A DNA stretch of 64,000 nt from an uncultured Flavobacteriales bacterium (GTDB lineage: Bacteria; Bacteroidota; Bacteroidia; Flavobacteriales; Crocinitomicaceae). The DNA lies in contig CAMLFH010000023.1 of the NCBI GenBank assembly GCA_946479285.1, forward strand, positions 1 to 64,000, in the 5' to 3' direction. Below the pieces are notes generated by a model that was not told the origin of the DNA, made no database searches, and saw only the letters and a program-made list of their open reading frames with translations. The position numbers were made by a program, and so were the translations under genes. Below, piece after piece: positions 1 to 7,870 of this stretch; position 1 is the stretch's first letter, and every line of letters starts with the position of its first letter.

Positions 1-24
1 TTGTAAGCTGCCTTTTTGGTAGAA

Positions 25-585
25 TTATTTTTTCTTTCCCGTTGTGGAATCTCCACTATTTTTCGTTCCGGAATTGGTGTTTCCACTACCCGTTCCCGAA
101 TTTGTGTTTCCACTCCCAGATCCCGAACCTGATTTTGAGTTACCACTGTTTGAGCCCGAATTGGCACCGCTGTCCTTCGAATCGGAGTTTCCACTTCCAG
201 ATCCTGAACCTGAGTTTGAACTACCGCTGTTTGATCCTGAATTAGAACCGTCCTTCGCTCCTGAGTTCGAATTACCACTGCTTTTCGAACCCCTGGAAGA
301 AGAACCGCCATTTCCATTTGACGTTTCATCATCGTTTTCCTCTTCCTCATCCTCTTCGGTAAAATCACTGATCAGGTTCTTAACCTTATCTTTCAAATTG
401 CTGCCTTTACCTTTATCAGATGAGATGAGTACTCCAACTGCTAAACCAGCTGCTGCTCCCGTCACAAATGCGGTTGCCAATCCTGAAAAACCGCTGCCTG
501 AATCGGCCCCGTCTTTCAATTTTTCTTTTTCTGCTTTCATCACTTTAACTAATTCGTTAACTACTGCACTCATTAATTCATTCAT
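25..585 (-). CDS. YtxH-type protein with Gly/Ser/Asn-rich tail
   Basis: 186 residues. Residues about 1-28 form a charged helix. Residues about 31-56 are a Gly/Ala-rich hydrophobic segment followed by a Lys-rich stretch, the layout of YtxH-domain (gas-vesicle/general-stress-like) proteins. From about residue 74 the chain is acidic, and from about 88 it is almost only Gly, Ser, Asn, Lys and Thr in imperfect repeats. The tail has no recognisable fold. YtxH proteins are stress-associated in other bacteria, with unknown biochemistry. The upstream promoter (679-734) partly matches the stress promoter class of this window. Family call moderate; function unknown. Confidence 0.7.
   Translation of the reverse strand: MNELMSAVVNELVKVMKAEKEKLKDGADSGSGFSGLATAFVTGAAAGLAVGVLISSDKGKGSNLKDKVKNLISDFTEEDEEEENDDETSNGNGGSSSRGSKSSGNSNSGAKDGSNSGSNSGSSNSGSGSGSGNSDSKDSGANSGSNSGNSKSGSGSGSGNTNSGTGSGNTNSGTKNSGDSTTGKKK
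104..247. repeat. imperfect direct repeats inside the YtxH-type gene
   Basis: Two similar units of about 60 bp, roughly 81 bp apart (starting near 107 and 188), encode the Gly/Ser/Asn tail. They differ mostly at third codon positions, so the amino-acid pattern has been kept while the DNA diverged. Confidence 0.6.
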
Positions 586-678
586 AATTTCAAAATTTTA
601 CGATTGGAAAATAATTGGACTTTCAAAGCATATAGAGGCAGGACCAACGTCAGGTGGAAAAGACCTCCTTCGTTGTAC

Positions 679-734
679 TTAAAATATAAATGACTGCCCA
701 TTCTCCAGTTACAAAGAATGCTAACATGTATGAT
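679..734 (-). promoter_or_regulatory. putative promoter of the YtxH-type gene, partial stress-class match
   Basis: On the minus strand a TGTAAC box (713-708) is followed after 21 nt by TATTTTAA (686-679), matching TAnnTTTR. This is the same spacing as the stronger TGTAAA-N15-TGTAAG promoters. The expected upstream box (734-729) reads ATCATA and is a poor match. Confidence 0.4.
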
Positions 735-794
735 CGTCCTCATCATCCCATCGGTGTTCATGAATAACGGCTATGTCAATATGGATTATTTGGT

Positions 795-833
795 GAATGT
801 CAGAAGGAGTTAAAACAACTCATTCTGACATTC
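795..833 (-). terminator. long hairpin downstream of the DUF892 gene
   Basis: Seventeen-nucleotide arms (795-811 and 817-833) pair at 16 of 17 positions around a 5-nt loop AAAAC. It lies 28 nt after the stop of the DUF892 gene. There is no T-run on the minus strand, so it may be a 3' stabiliser or protein site instead of a classical intrinsic terminator. Confidence 0.5.
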
Positions 834-861
834 TAATCAACCTATGAACACAACTTAAAAT

Positions 862-1392
862 CTATTCTTCTCCTTCTTCAGCAGCCTCAATGTTAATAGA
901 AGACTCGGCAATTTCTGTCAATGTCTGATCTGCTTCTTTCTCTTCATTCAGAGTTTCTTCCAGCAATGCCGCTGCATCTGATTCACCCAACGTATTCGCG
1001 AAAGCAACCAATGTTCCGTAGCTTGCAATTTCGTAATGCTCCACTTTCTGTGCTGCTGAAATAATAGCGGCATCACGCACTACTTCATCCTTAACCTCTT
1101 TCATCAGTTCTTCGGCCTCTGTGATCAAACCATCCATGGCTTCGCATTTTTTAGCTGCAGCTTTTTCACCCAGCACATCGAAAACCTGCTCAAGACGCTC
1201 CACATGTGTTTCTGTAACTGCTAAGTGATCTTCAATTGCCGCTACAAGTTCACTGTTGGAAGCTTTCTTTGCCATCTTAGGAAGTGCTTTTACCAATGCC
1301 TTCTCTGCCCAATAAATATCCTTTAATTCATCAATGAATAATTCGCGGAATGCGGACTCTCTTTCTCCTCCTTGATTTGTTTTTGCTGCCAT
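862..1392 (-). CDS. DUF892 (YciE/YciF-like) ferritin-like protein
   Basis: 176 residues, nearly all helical and acidic, the usual length for the DUF892 family. A four-helix bundle is expected: the first helix carries the ELxDIYWAEKAL pattern (residues about 21-34), and a later helix has KVEHYEIASYG (about 116-126) with the EHYE metal-ligand motif typical of ferritin-like folds. Members are induced by osmotic, heat or general stress; the reaction is unknown. It is a single gene with a well-formed stress-class promoter at 1430-1485, which gives a leader of roughly 35 nt. Family call is firm, function is not. Confidence 0.9.
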   Translation of the reverse strand: MAAKTNQGGERESAFRELFIDELKDIYWAEKALVKALPKMAKKASNSELVAAIEDHLAVTETHVERLEQVFDVLGEKAAAKKCEAMDGLITEAEELMKEVKDEVVRDAAIISAAQKVEHYEIASYGTLVAFANTLGESDAAALLEETLNEEKEADQTLTEIAESSINIEAAEEGEE

Positions 1393-1429
1393 TTTATTTG
1401 GTTTTAATGTGTTAATTATTTCTATACCT

Positions 1430-1485
1430 TAAAAGTAAAGCATAGACGAAGGAAAATACTTACAAAAATTTACCGGTGATTTGCA
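1430..1485 (-). promoter_or_regulatory. stress-class promoter of the DUF892 gene (copy A)
   Basis: Minus strand: TGCAAA (1485-1480), 15 nt, TGTAAG (1464-1459), 21 nt, TACTTTTA (1437-1430). The last element fits the Bacteroidota -7 consensus TAnnTTTG with one change. The two TGTAA-type boxes are direct repeats with a 21-bp period. Confidence 0.7.
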
Positions 1486-1631
1486 TAATTCATAGGAATG
1501 TTAAGATTAGAAAAGCTGAAAAATGAGTGTGAAAAATTCTTCACTTTTCTAGTTAAAAAAGATGAAAATCAACAAATCCGGAATTCGGTTTCTTCTAAAT
1601 TTAAGTTGTGTAGAACGAATGATTTGTAGAG

Positions 1632-1908
1632 ATGGATTTAAATGTAAGATCAATACGGGAAGACACAGGTGCAGAAAATGCAAACTTCCCCATTTACGAA
1701 GGAATAAAAGAGGTTGACATTGTAGTAATCGGCGGCGGGATCACAGGCTTAACAGCCGCACTTCTTAAGCAATGCAGGCAGAAAGGTGATTTTGCTGGAA
1801 GCAAAGACAATAGGTCTGGGCACAACCGGGAATTCTACCGGAAATCTATATGCAATTGAAGGTCCGGCACTAACAGATCTTCGGGGAAAGAAATTGTCAA
1901 ACGATTAA
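1632..1908 (+). pseudogene. remnant of an FAD-dependent (DAO-family) oxidoreductase
   Basis: The first about 45 codons end in the FAD-binding GGGITGLTAALL motif (near 1730-1765). Reading then continues in the next frame (near 1765-1775) as a clear Rossmann continuation: AGRKVILLEAKTIGLGTTG, with the E that binds the ribose, until a stop at 1906-1908. So there is one frameshift and then a truncation to about 90 codons of a protein normally several hundred long. The NSTGNLY segment resembles the Rieske-linked FAD oxidoreductases of Bacteroidota. Almost certainly non-functional. Confidence 0.75.
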
Positions 1909-1918
1909 ACCAAGAAAT

Positions 1919-2263
1919 ATGGAATTGATTTATACAGCAATCGGGCTTTTCGCCACAGCAGCATTGATCGGAATTTATATGCTGACACTTGTCATGCAGC
2001 GAAGACGAGTTCCCAGAGGTTTGGCAATTACACATGGTCTGCTGGCAGCAACCGCACTGGTTCTTTTGATCGTAGACATGATCAACACAGGTGCCGACAC
2101 CATTCAGATCATTGTACTTTTCATTATTACCGCCTTAGCTGGGATTGTATTATTTGCAAGGGATTTGACAGGGAGATCACTACCAAAAAGTCTTGCATTA
2201 ATTCATGGTTTACTGGCGGTAACGGGATTTATCTTTTTGCTGGTCTACACTTTTTACAAGTAG
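1919..2263 (+). CDS. small membrane protein, four predicted helices
   Basis: 114 residues with four hydrophobic segments at about 4-25, 38-54, 62-81 and 91-111, separated by short basic loops (QRRRVPRG, DLTGRSLPK). The two halves look like a duplication, each with a (A/S)xxHGLLA motif (TITHGLLAAT-like and LIHGLLAVT). It starts 11 bp after the broken oxidoreductase gene, which may once have been its operon partner. No family recognised with confidence; it is probably an inner-membrane protein. Confidence 0.7.
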   Translation: MELIYTAIGLFATAALIGIYMLTLVMQRRRVPRGLAITHGLLAATALVLLIVDMINTGADTIQIIVLFIITALAGIVLFARDLTGRSLPKSLALIHGLLAVTGFIFLLVYTFYK

Positions 2264-2290
2264 ACATGGGTTGGATCGATATGCAAAAAA

Positions 2291-2330
2291 AAGTCGACAC
2301 GAGTAGGTCGTATCGGCTTTTAAAGTGTGT
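2291..2330. terminator. imperfect bidirectional terminator
   Basis: An imperfect stem (AAGTCGACAC with the opposing GTATCGGCTT) with an A-run on the left and T's on the right lies between the convergent genes ending at 2263 and 2346. Confidence 0.45.
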
Positions 2331-2345
2331 CAGTAAAAAAATGGT

Positions 2346-2891
2346 TTAAGCAGTTTTTGCTTCCATCAATTCTCTATAATTCGAAGGACTAAGACCTGTG
2401 TTTTTCTTAAACTGGTTTGAAAGATGAGCTACACTGCTGTAATTGAGCTTAAAGGCAATATCTGAAAGGCTTAAATCGCTTTCTGCCAATAATTCTTTAA
2501 CGCGTTCTGTCTTCTTAAGTATAATAAACTGCTGTACTGTAATCCCTTTTGCTTCCGAAAAGATCCCGGAGAGGTACGTATAATCCTGACCCAGTTTTTC
2601 ACTCAGGTATTCAGAATAATTGACGTTTGGTATTTCATCTGAATTGGAAATCAATTCGATGATTGCATCCTTCATTTGAACAACGAGTGTTCTTTTTTTG
2701 TCTTCCAGGAGTTCTAATCCTAATTTTGACAGGTTTGTTCGTAATACTTCCATGTCTTCACGTGAAAGTTCTGTTAATGTTTCTACTATTCCGAGATCCA
2801 CGGTAGCGCATTGGACCCCTAATTTTTCCAGTTCAGCCTGTACAAATGCCTTACAGCGTGAACTGACCATGTATTTTATATATAATCTCAA
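2346..2891 (-). CDS. AraC-type transcriptional regulator (short Bacteroidota type)
   Basis: 181 residues. The N-terminus carries the YIKYMVSSRC motif seen in a Bacteroidota AraC subfamily (family form YIKxMVCxRC), followed by an ELEKLGV segment. Residues about 85-178 form the double helix-turn-helix: SLSDIAFKLNYSSVAHLSNQFK (first/second HTH) and the signature NTGLSPSNYREL. The start is TTG at 2891, because the conserved YIKYM motif precedes the first in-frame ATG (2870). A close sister gene lies just upstream on the same strand. The target is unknown. Confidence 0.85.
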   Translation of the reverse strand: MRLYIKYMVSSRCKAFVQAELEKLGVQCATVDLGIVETLTELSREDMEVLRTNLSKLGLELLEDKKRTLVVQMKDAIIELISNSDEIPNVNYSEYLSEKLGQDYTYLSGIFSEAKGITVQQFIILKKTERVKELLAESDLSLSDIAFKLNYSSVAHLSNQFKKNTGLSPSNYRELMEAKTA

Positions 2892-3050
2892 AATCTAAAA
2901 GTTAATGTAATTAATCAAACAGCAGTAAGTACTGGTCGTTTTTCTTTGTAAAACACTTAATCCGTTATGCAGCGCCCACATCTCCGTCTTAATGAGTGTC
3001 TTTACCCAATTTCTCAAAATCTAATTGTTTAACAAGGTGTGCACTATTCC

Positions 3051-3659
3051 TCAATTTGTATCCTTTATACGCACGGTTTCTGCATTTATATTTACCGAAG
3101 TCATTCTTCTTTGGACCTCAAGTCGTTTATTTCTTATCATTTTATAATACGAAGGTTTAAGCCCCGTAATAGTTTGGAAATTTCTGATCAATTGAGCTCC
3201 ATTTATAAAATGAAACAATTTGATAATCTCATTGAATGATCTTCCTTCATACAAGATCATTTCTTTGATTCTTTCCACCTGTTGGATCATAGCATATTGC
3301 AGCATATCTACTCCATGTACCTGTAAAAAAACCAGCATCATCGGTGAATAATCACTTCCAATTTTTTCGGCAACAAGATTTGGATGCTCTTCCAATGCTA
3401 TTTCGGGTTGTTCATAGATCAACTTTTTGATCGTATGTGTGATTTTGTCTAAAAGCATACTTTCCGCTTCATTCAAAGCTTCAAAACCCAGTTCCAAAAG
3501 CGTTTCTTTCAGTTGAAGAAGTTGAAAACCATCCAACTCTTCCTGGAATTCCAATATACCCTGATTAATTTCCGGTATCACTATTCCCCTCTCTGATAGT
3601 TTATCACATATTTTAATACTGCAGCGCGAGCTGACCATATATTTTACATATACTTTCAA
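3051..3659 (-). CDS. degenerate AraC-type regulator, sister of the 2346 gene
   Basis: 202 residues. The same N-terminal pattern (YVKYMVSSRC) and length as the neighbour point to tandem duplication. The C-terminal HTH is recognisable (SFNEIIKLFHFINGAQLIRNFQ, then TGLKPSYYK) but departs from the consensus: the usual IAxxLGY turn reads IIKLFHF and the F-K after the second helix is lost. A basic tail of about 25 residues follows. Start again taken as TTG (3659) because it keeps the conserved motif. It may bind DNA weakly or act on its sister by heterodimerising (inference). Confidence 0.75.
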   Translation of the reverse strand: MKVYVKYMVSSRCSIKICDKLSERGIVIPEINQGILEFQEELDGFQLLQLKETLLELGFEALNEAESMLLDKITHTIKKLIYEQPEIALEEHPNLVAEKIGSDYSPMMLVFLQVHGVDMLQYAMIQQVERIKEMILYEGRSFNEIIKLFHFINGAQLIRNFQTITGLKPSYYKMIRNKRLEVQRRMTSVNINAETVRIKDTN

Positions 3660-3810
3660 ACCACTTAGTGTATAGAACAGTTAAGATAAAACAATTTATT
3701 GTCATTTCAAACTGCTATCCAAATTGATAAGCTATCTGACTAAAAATTCTTTTTCTTTAATCCAAAAGATTGAAAATCTGAATTAGATTCATTCTGTTAA
3801 TCCGGGCCAC

Positions 3811-3963
3811 TCACGGCTTACTACTTGGAAGCCACTGCGTAGCCATCGCAAACACTGCCACTGCAAGTGTTAGATGGATAAGTCCACCTGCTTCAAATTT
3901 AAAGTATCCAATAGCCCATCCCATGGCTACTAAAATGGATAATGTGCTTACTACTACTCTCAT
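3811..3963 (-). CDS. 50-residue membrane protein, lmo0937/DUF5670-like
   Basis: A 50-codon ORF starting at the ATG at 3963 encodes two hydrophobic helices (about 3-21 and 27-42) split by a short loop with FEAGGLIHLTLAV. This matches the lmo0937-family small membrane proteins, where GGxIHxLLVIA is conserved. Such peptides are stress- or SigB-associated in Firmicutes and common in Bacteroidota, with no known function. A stress-class promoter and a hairpin lie 110-265 nt upstream. Family call based on length, helices and the GGLIH motif. Confidence 0.7.
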   Translation of the reverse strand: MRVVVSTLSILVAMGWAIGYFKFEAGGLIHLTLAVAVFAMATQWLPSSKP

Positions 3964-4077
3964 AATTATCATTTTAACGTTGAACTTTTTTCCGGCAGTT
4001 ACCGGACTTATTTCACTTTAAAAAATTATGGAAAAGGAAAAAACTGCTCCATTTTTTATAACTTCCTACAGATTGGA

Positions 4078-4168
4078 TTTTAAAAGGGGCTTTCACCCCT
4101 TTTACCTAACCACTCGATTTACCACATAGGGTTTAACCTACTTTCAAAATCTAATTTTCATGTCTTCT
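4078..4168 (-). ncRNA. putative small RNA or leader, copy F (GGTTAGGT hairpin family)
   Basis: Starts just after the -7 element at 4180-4173 and ends in GGTTAGGT (4111-4104) followed by a hairpin with AAAAGGGG/CCCCTTTT arms (4103-4082) and a loop of six. Two further copies of the same layout are at 21.5 and 24.7 kb. It could be an independent RNA of about 90 nt or the leader of the small membrane gene ending at 3811. Confidence 0.5.
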
Positions 4169-4172
4169 GAAT

Positions 4173-4228
4173 CAAATTTACTCATGTCAAGCGCCATTAG
4201 TTTACACTATAAACTATCTTCATTTACA
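4173..4228 (-). promoter_or_regulatory. stress-class promoter (copy F)
   Basis: Minus strand: TGTAAA (4228-4223), 16 nt, TGTAAA (4206-4201), 20 nt, TAAATTTG (4180-4173), an exact TAnnTTTG. The spacer between boxes is one longer than in the other copies. Confidence 0.65.
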
Positions 4229-4428
4229 TATATTTTTGATTTGTGAAATAATTAAATAAAATAGCATTTTATAACAATTTAATTAACGGATTAATCTAAG
4301 CAAAATCCCTGAAACTAGCGCAGACAGGGCGTTTCCATTATTGCACACTTTTAAGTGTATTTTTTGTGAATTGGCGATAAAAAAGAAAATCACACTTCTA
4401 TCTTGTCACAAATACGTCATTTAGCGTA

Positions 4429-4459
4429 TTGTTATCTTCGTCATACTCTCTCATCTTTG
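4429..4459 (+). promoter_or_regulatory. Bacteroidota-type promoter of the T9SS protein gene
   Basis: TTG (4429-4431), 20 nt, CATCTTTG (4452-4459), close to the -33/-7 pattern TTG-N19/21-TAnnTTTG. The ATG at 4484 follows after 24 nt. Confidence 0.55.
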
Positions 4460-4483
4460 CACTCTAATACTGATTCTACGGTT

Positions 4484-5968
4484 ATGAAAAATTTCAAAAA
4501 ACACTTGATCCTGATCCTGCTTACTGCGGCTGCAAATTGCTCTTTTGCCCAAATCCAATGGCAGAAAGACTATACCTATTCAAATTATGCAGTCAATAAT
4601 ACGGTTGAAAATGCAAGAACAACCATTGAAACAAATGATGGCGGTTACCTCGTTGGAGGAATTGCAGAAAAATCACCAAGAGTGGCTTACATGGCAAAAG
4701 TAGCTCCAAACGGAGATTCACTCTGGGTACGTTACTACGGTTCAACTTACGGAAATTTCAATAACCTGGCAAAATTGTATCGCGATAACAGCAATGAGTT
4801 GTATGGCGTTTTTGAAACAATTACCGGAAGACTTTCTTTTGTAAAACTCAATGAAACAAACGGTGATACGATTTCCAAATTCTATGGACCAATGGGACCG
4901 GCTTCCGGTTATAGTTATTTGGCACATACGCAGCTTCCAAACGGTGATTATGTGCTTTCTTATACTCAAAGTTCTGCTTCCGTTGTCAAATGTTTCACAC
5001 CCGGAAACATTACTGCAAATTGGACACATGATTATGCCGGAGAAGTCATTGCCGTAACTTCCATTATCCAGGACGGACCGGATGTGGTTATGTCCGGTTA
5101 TGCGGGTGCTGATTGGTGGATGTTTGACTTGGCAGTAACGAAGCTTGCAGCTTCAGACGGAACGGTTCACTGGACCAAAAAATACAAACGCAATGCACTA
5201 TGGAAAGATCAGAGAGTGGGGTTGGTTAAGAATAACGCAGGTAATTACCTCGTTGCATGCTCCTGGTCGCAAAACAATATTCTCTATCCTTCAGTAATCC
5301 GTGTTGCTTCAAATAACGGCGACAGCTTATCGATTTCCATACTCACAACTCACAACGAAAATCCGGTCAACTTCGGTTTTTGTGATGACCTGGTTCCTTT
5401 TGCAAACGGGTTTGTTGCAGCGGGAGAGATCGATCAGGATTTCGATGATGTGATGGGTGATCCGCAAAATGTTGCTCAAATGGCCTTGTTTTGTATCAAT
5501 GATAATGGTCAGATCATGAACGCGTATTCGATGAACCAGGTTGGTCCTTATTATAACGGATCGATCTACACAGGTTCATATGCTTGGGGATTAGCTTGTA
5601 TTCCAACTTCCGACAACCAGGTTTTGGTAGTAGGAAAAGGCAATTACCTGGCGCCAAATAATGGGTGGATCTCAGCATTCGGAGATGCTTACCTGGTGAA
5701 AATTGCTCCTGAAACACTTGGTATGAATGAATATTTCGAACTAGCAGGTTTAAATACCTGGCCGAATCCTTCAACCGGAACTGTACAGATTTCCGCTTCA
5801 GAAATTATCGAAAAAATCACGGTTTTCAATCAGCTTGGAGCAAAAGTTATCGAAGAAAATCCGTCTAGTATGGCAACGAGTATTGAGCTATCCGAAAAAC
5901 CCGGAATCTATTTCTACCAGGTTTACGGAAAAAGCACTTCTGCTTCCGGAAAATTAATCATTCACTAA
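4484..5968 (+). CDS. secreted protein with C-terminal T9SS type A sorting domain
   Basis: 494 residues from the ATG at 4484; the open frame continues upstream to 4403, but the signal peptide (MKNFKKHLILILLTAAANCSFAQ) starts here and a promoter lies just before it. The body has repeated blades of the W(x)K-Y/DGGYLVGG/GD-W-Y type, suggesting a beta-propeller-like repeat protein. The last about 75 residues, starting LNTWPNPSTGTVQI and ending YGKSTSASGKLIIH, are a type A sorting domain that directs outer-membrane export by T9SS. The role on the cell surface is unknown. Confidence 0.85.
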   Translation: MKNFKKHLILILLTAAANCSFAQIQWQKDYTYSNYAVNNTVENARTTIETNDGGYLVGGIAEKSPRVAYMAKVAPNGDSLWVRYYGSTYGNFNNLAKLYRDNSNELYGVFETITGRLSFVKLNETNGDTISKFYGPMGPASGYSYLAHTQLPNGDYVLSYTQSSASVVKCFTPGNITANWTHDYAGEVIAVTSIIQDGPDVVMSGYAGADWWMFDLAVTKLAASDGTVHWTKKYKRNALWKDQRVGLVKNNAGNYLVACSWSQNNILYPSVIRVASNNGDSLSISILTTHNENPVNFGFCDDLVPFANGFVAAGEIDQDFDDVMGDPQNVAQMALFCINDNGQIMNAYSMNQVGPYYNGSIYTGSYAWGLACIPTSDNQVLVVGKGNYLAPNNGWISAFGDAYLVKIAPETLGMNEYFELAGLNTWPNPSTGTVQISASEIIEKITVFNQLGAKVIEENPSSMATSIELSEKPGIYFYQVYGKSTSASGKLIIH

Positions 5969-5984
5969 CATAGGTCCCTGAAGC

Positions 5985-6015
5985 AAGCCATCGGTCGACT
6001 GATCGGTGGCTTTTT
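5985..6015 (+). terminator. intrinsic terminator after the T9SS protein
   Basis: Twelve-base-pair stem (5985-5996 with 6001-6012) with a 4-nt loop followed by a T-run. Confidence 0.8.
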
Positions 6016-6110
6016 GGGTGTTGAGCGACAGAATTATCTTAACAAAGTTTAGTCTTATCGCTCTTTAAATTGCCATAACTTAGGAAGGTTAACTCATTAA
6101 TTCCACGGTT

Positions 6111-6590
6111 ATGAAAAAGAGTATTTCTATATTTAATTCTCACGATGAAGCGGTTAAAGCACTTCAGGAGCTGCAACAAAGCGGTGTGAACATGTCAAAG
6201 GTTTCTTTGGTTGGTCAAGCCGAGGTAGTAGACGACAATATCCATGTAAAATCCAACACAGCATTGGTCGCTGCACCGGTGGCTGCCGGAACAGTGCTCG
6301 GGACAACTCTGGGTGTTCTAACGGGCGTTGGGCTTTTCGCCATTCCGGGATTGGGTATTCTATTCGGTGCCGGAGCAGTTGTTGGTGCATTGGCAGGTTT
6401 TCAGGTAGGAGTATTAACCGGCGGATTTGCTTCAATCCTGGTAGACTTGGGTATCAAAGAAGATCATGTTGAATACGAGCAACATCTCAAAGAAGGGCGT
6501 TTTCTTATGCTTTACGACGGATCAGAAGAAGAGATTGAACATGTGGAACGCATTATTGAAGGAAAACATTTGGGAGCAGCACGGCATTGA
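6111..6590 (+). CDS. general stress protein, YflT-like N-terminus with glycine-zipper segment
   Basis: 159 residues. Residues about 1-45 (ISIFNSHDEAVKALQELQQSGV) match the heat-induced stress protein YflT/GSP17M-type domain. Residues about 58-112 are Gly/Ala/Val-rich hydrophobic segments of the glycine-zipper kind, then an amphipathic C-terminal tail. Probably membrane-associated. A -7-like TAACTTAG precedes it at about 6074, but the TGTAA boxes of the neighbouring stress genes are absent, so it may be controlled differently. Confidence 0.75.
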   Translation: MKKSISIFNSHDEAVKALQELQQSGVNMSKVSLVGQAEVVDDNIHVKSNTALVAAPVAAGTVLGTTLGVLTGVGLFAIPGLGILFGAGAVVGALAGFQVGVLTGGFASILVDLGIKEDHVEYEQHLKEGRFLMLYDGSEEEIEHVERIIEGKHLGAARH

Positions 6591-6620
6591 TTTAATTCTT
6601 ACTATCGATTCACAACTCCT

Positions 6621-6646
6621 CCCCCTTTATCCCCCTCCAAAGGGGG
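6621..6646. terminator. C-rich/G-rich hairpin between convergent genes
   Basis: Arms CCCCCTTT (6621-6628) and AAAGGGGG (6639-6646) around a loop of ten, between the stress protein gene (ends 6590) and the permease gene (ends 6650). Such C-rich palindromes are often dispersed in Bacteroidota genomes. Confidence 0.5.
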
Positions 6647-6649
6647 AAA

Positions 6650-7870
6650 CTAAAATGCCGAAACAGCTAATCCGTAAACAGAATAGCCCAGTAAAAGCAA
6701 AGTCAGTAATACTCCCAGTACACAAGGCACCGGAATATTGCGGATATTCATCGGAACTTTGTAAGGTCTTTCTGTGCCTGGTTGCTTTTTCCGGAGTACG
6801 ATTACCGAGGTATTAACAAACAGGAAGGTGATAAAAATGAAGAGGTTTGCAATCAAAGCTACTATTTCCAGCTTTCCGATTGCGGCAAATGCAATCATTA
6901 TTCCGGCTACTAGGATCAATGCAAAAACCGGTGTTTTGCGTTTCCTTGAAACGACCGAAAGCCATTTCAATTTAGAATTCTCTTTTCCCAGGTGAAGCAA
7001 TACGCGGGAACTTCCCATCATGTTGGACAAAATGGTATTGGTTGTTGAAAACAAGGCTATTACTGAAATCACGATTACGCCTGTTCGTCCCAACTCATTG
7101 TTCACAATATCAGACAGTGGATGCTTGCTTTTTCCCAATTCTCCCCATGGAATAGCGCTGACGGCACAAACCGCCACGACCAGGTAAACGATCATCACAA
7201 TACTACTTGCTACGAATAAGGCTTTGGGAATATTCTTTTCGGGCGATTTCGTTTCTTCGCTCAGTTTCACGATTTCTTCAAAACCAATATAAGCAAAGTA
7301 ACTGAGCGCTGCTCCCAGTAAAATATGATTGAACCCTCCAGGAGGCATTTCAAGGTAATTGACTTTTCCCAAATACGGAATGGCCGTATAAACTACCAAA
7401 ACCAAACCGCCAAATTCAATGATCGTGAAGATGATATTAACCACTGACGACTGCCTGATACCGCTGACATTTACGAGCCAGACAAGTGCAATAATCCCCA
7501 AAGCAGCAATAAACAAATTGATTTCCAGTAATTGAGAGAAATATCCCGCAAATCCAATTGAGACTGTAGCACCGCTGATAATCCCGTTTACCGAAATAAT
7601 TAATCCCAACGCAATAGCCATTTTTTTGTTGAAGGCATTTTTCGCGTACACGTATTCGCCGCCTGCACTGGGAAACATACTACTTAGTTCGGCATAGGAA
7701 AAGGCACTCATTAAAGCAGTAATGGAAGCAATTGCAAAAGAGAGCCAGATCATATTTCCGCTGAAACCGGCAACTTTACCCACAATAGCATAAATACCGG
7801 CTCCGAGGATAGATCCTGTGCCAAAGAAAACTGCTTCCGTTAAGCCTAATGTACGTTTGAGTTTACTCAT
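6650..7870 (-). CDS. APC-family amino acid permease
   Basis: 406 residues with about twelve hydrophobic segments. The first helix has the GTGSILGAGIYAIVGK motif of amino acid-polyamine-organocation transporters, and a GFEEIVKLSEE segment lies near residue 205. The ATG at 7870 overlaps the ligD stop codon by 8 nt (ATGAGTAA), so it is translationally coupled as the third gene of the ku-ligD operon. The substrate cannot be told from sequence. The link to a DNA-repair operon is odd, and no function joins them obviously. Confidence 0.88.
   Translation of the reverse strand: MSKLKRTLGLTEAVFFGTGSILGAGIYAIVGKVAGFSGNMIWLSFAIASITALMSAFSYAELSSMFPSAGGEYVYAKNAFNKKMAIALGLIISVNGIISGATVSIGFAGYFSQLLEINLFIAALGIIALVWLVNVSGIRQSSVVNIIFTIIEFGGLVLVVYTAIPYLGKVNYLEMPPGGFNHILLGAALSYFAYIGFEEIVKLSEETKSPEKNIPKALFVASSIVMIVYLVVAVCAVSAIPWGELGKSKHPLSDIVNNELGRTGVIVISVIALFSTTNTILSNMMGSSRVLLHLGKENSKLKWLSVVSRKRKTPVFALILVAGIMIAFAAIGKLEIVALIANLFIFITFLFVNTSVIVLRKKQPGTERPYKVPMNIRNIPVPCVLGVLLTLLLLGYSVYGLAVSAF

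Noticed and set aside
44..682. 212-residue plus-strand frame rich in Pro/Glu/Phe opposite the YtxH gene
   Set aside because: Its repeats are the reverse reading of the Gly/Ser/Asn repeats; the minus-strand frame has the recognisable N-terminal domain.
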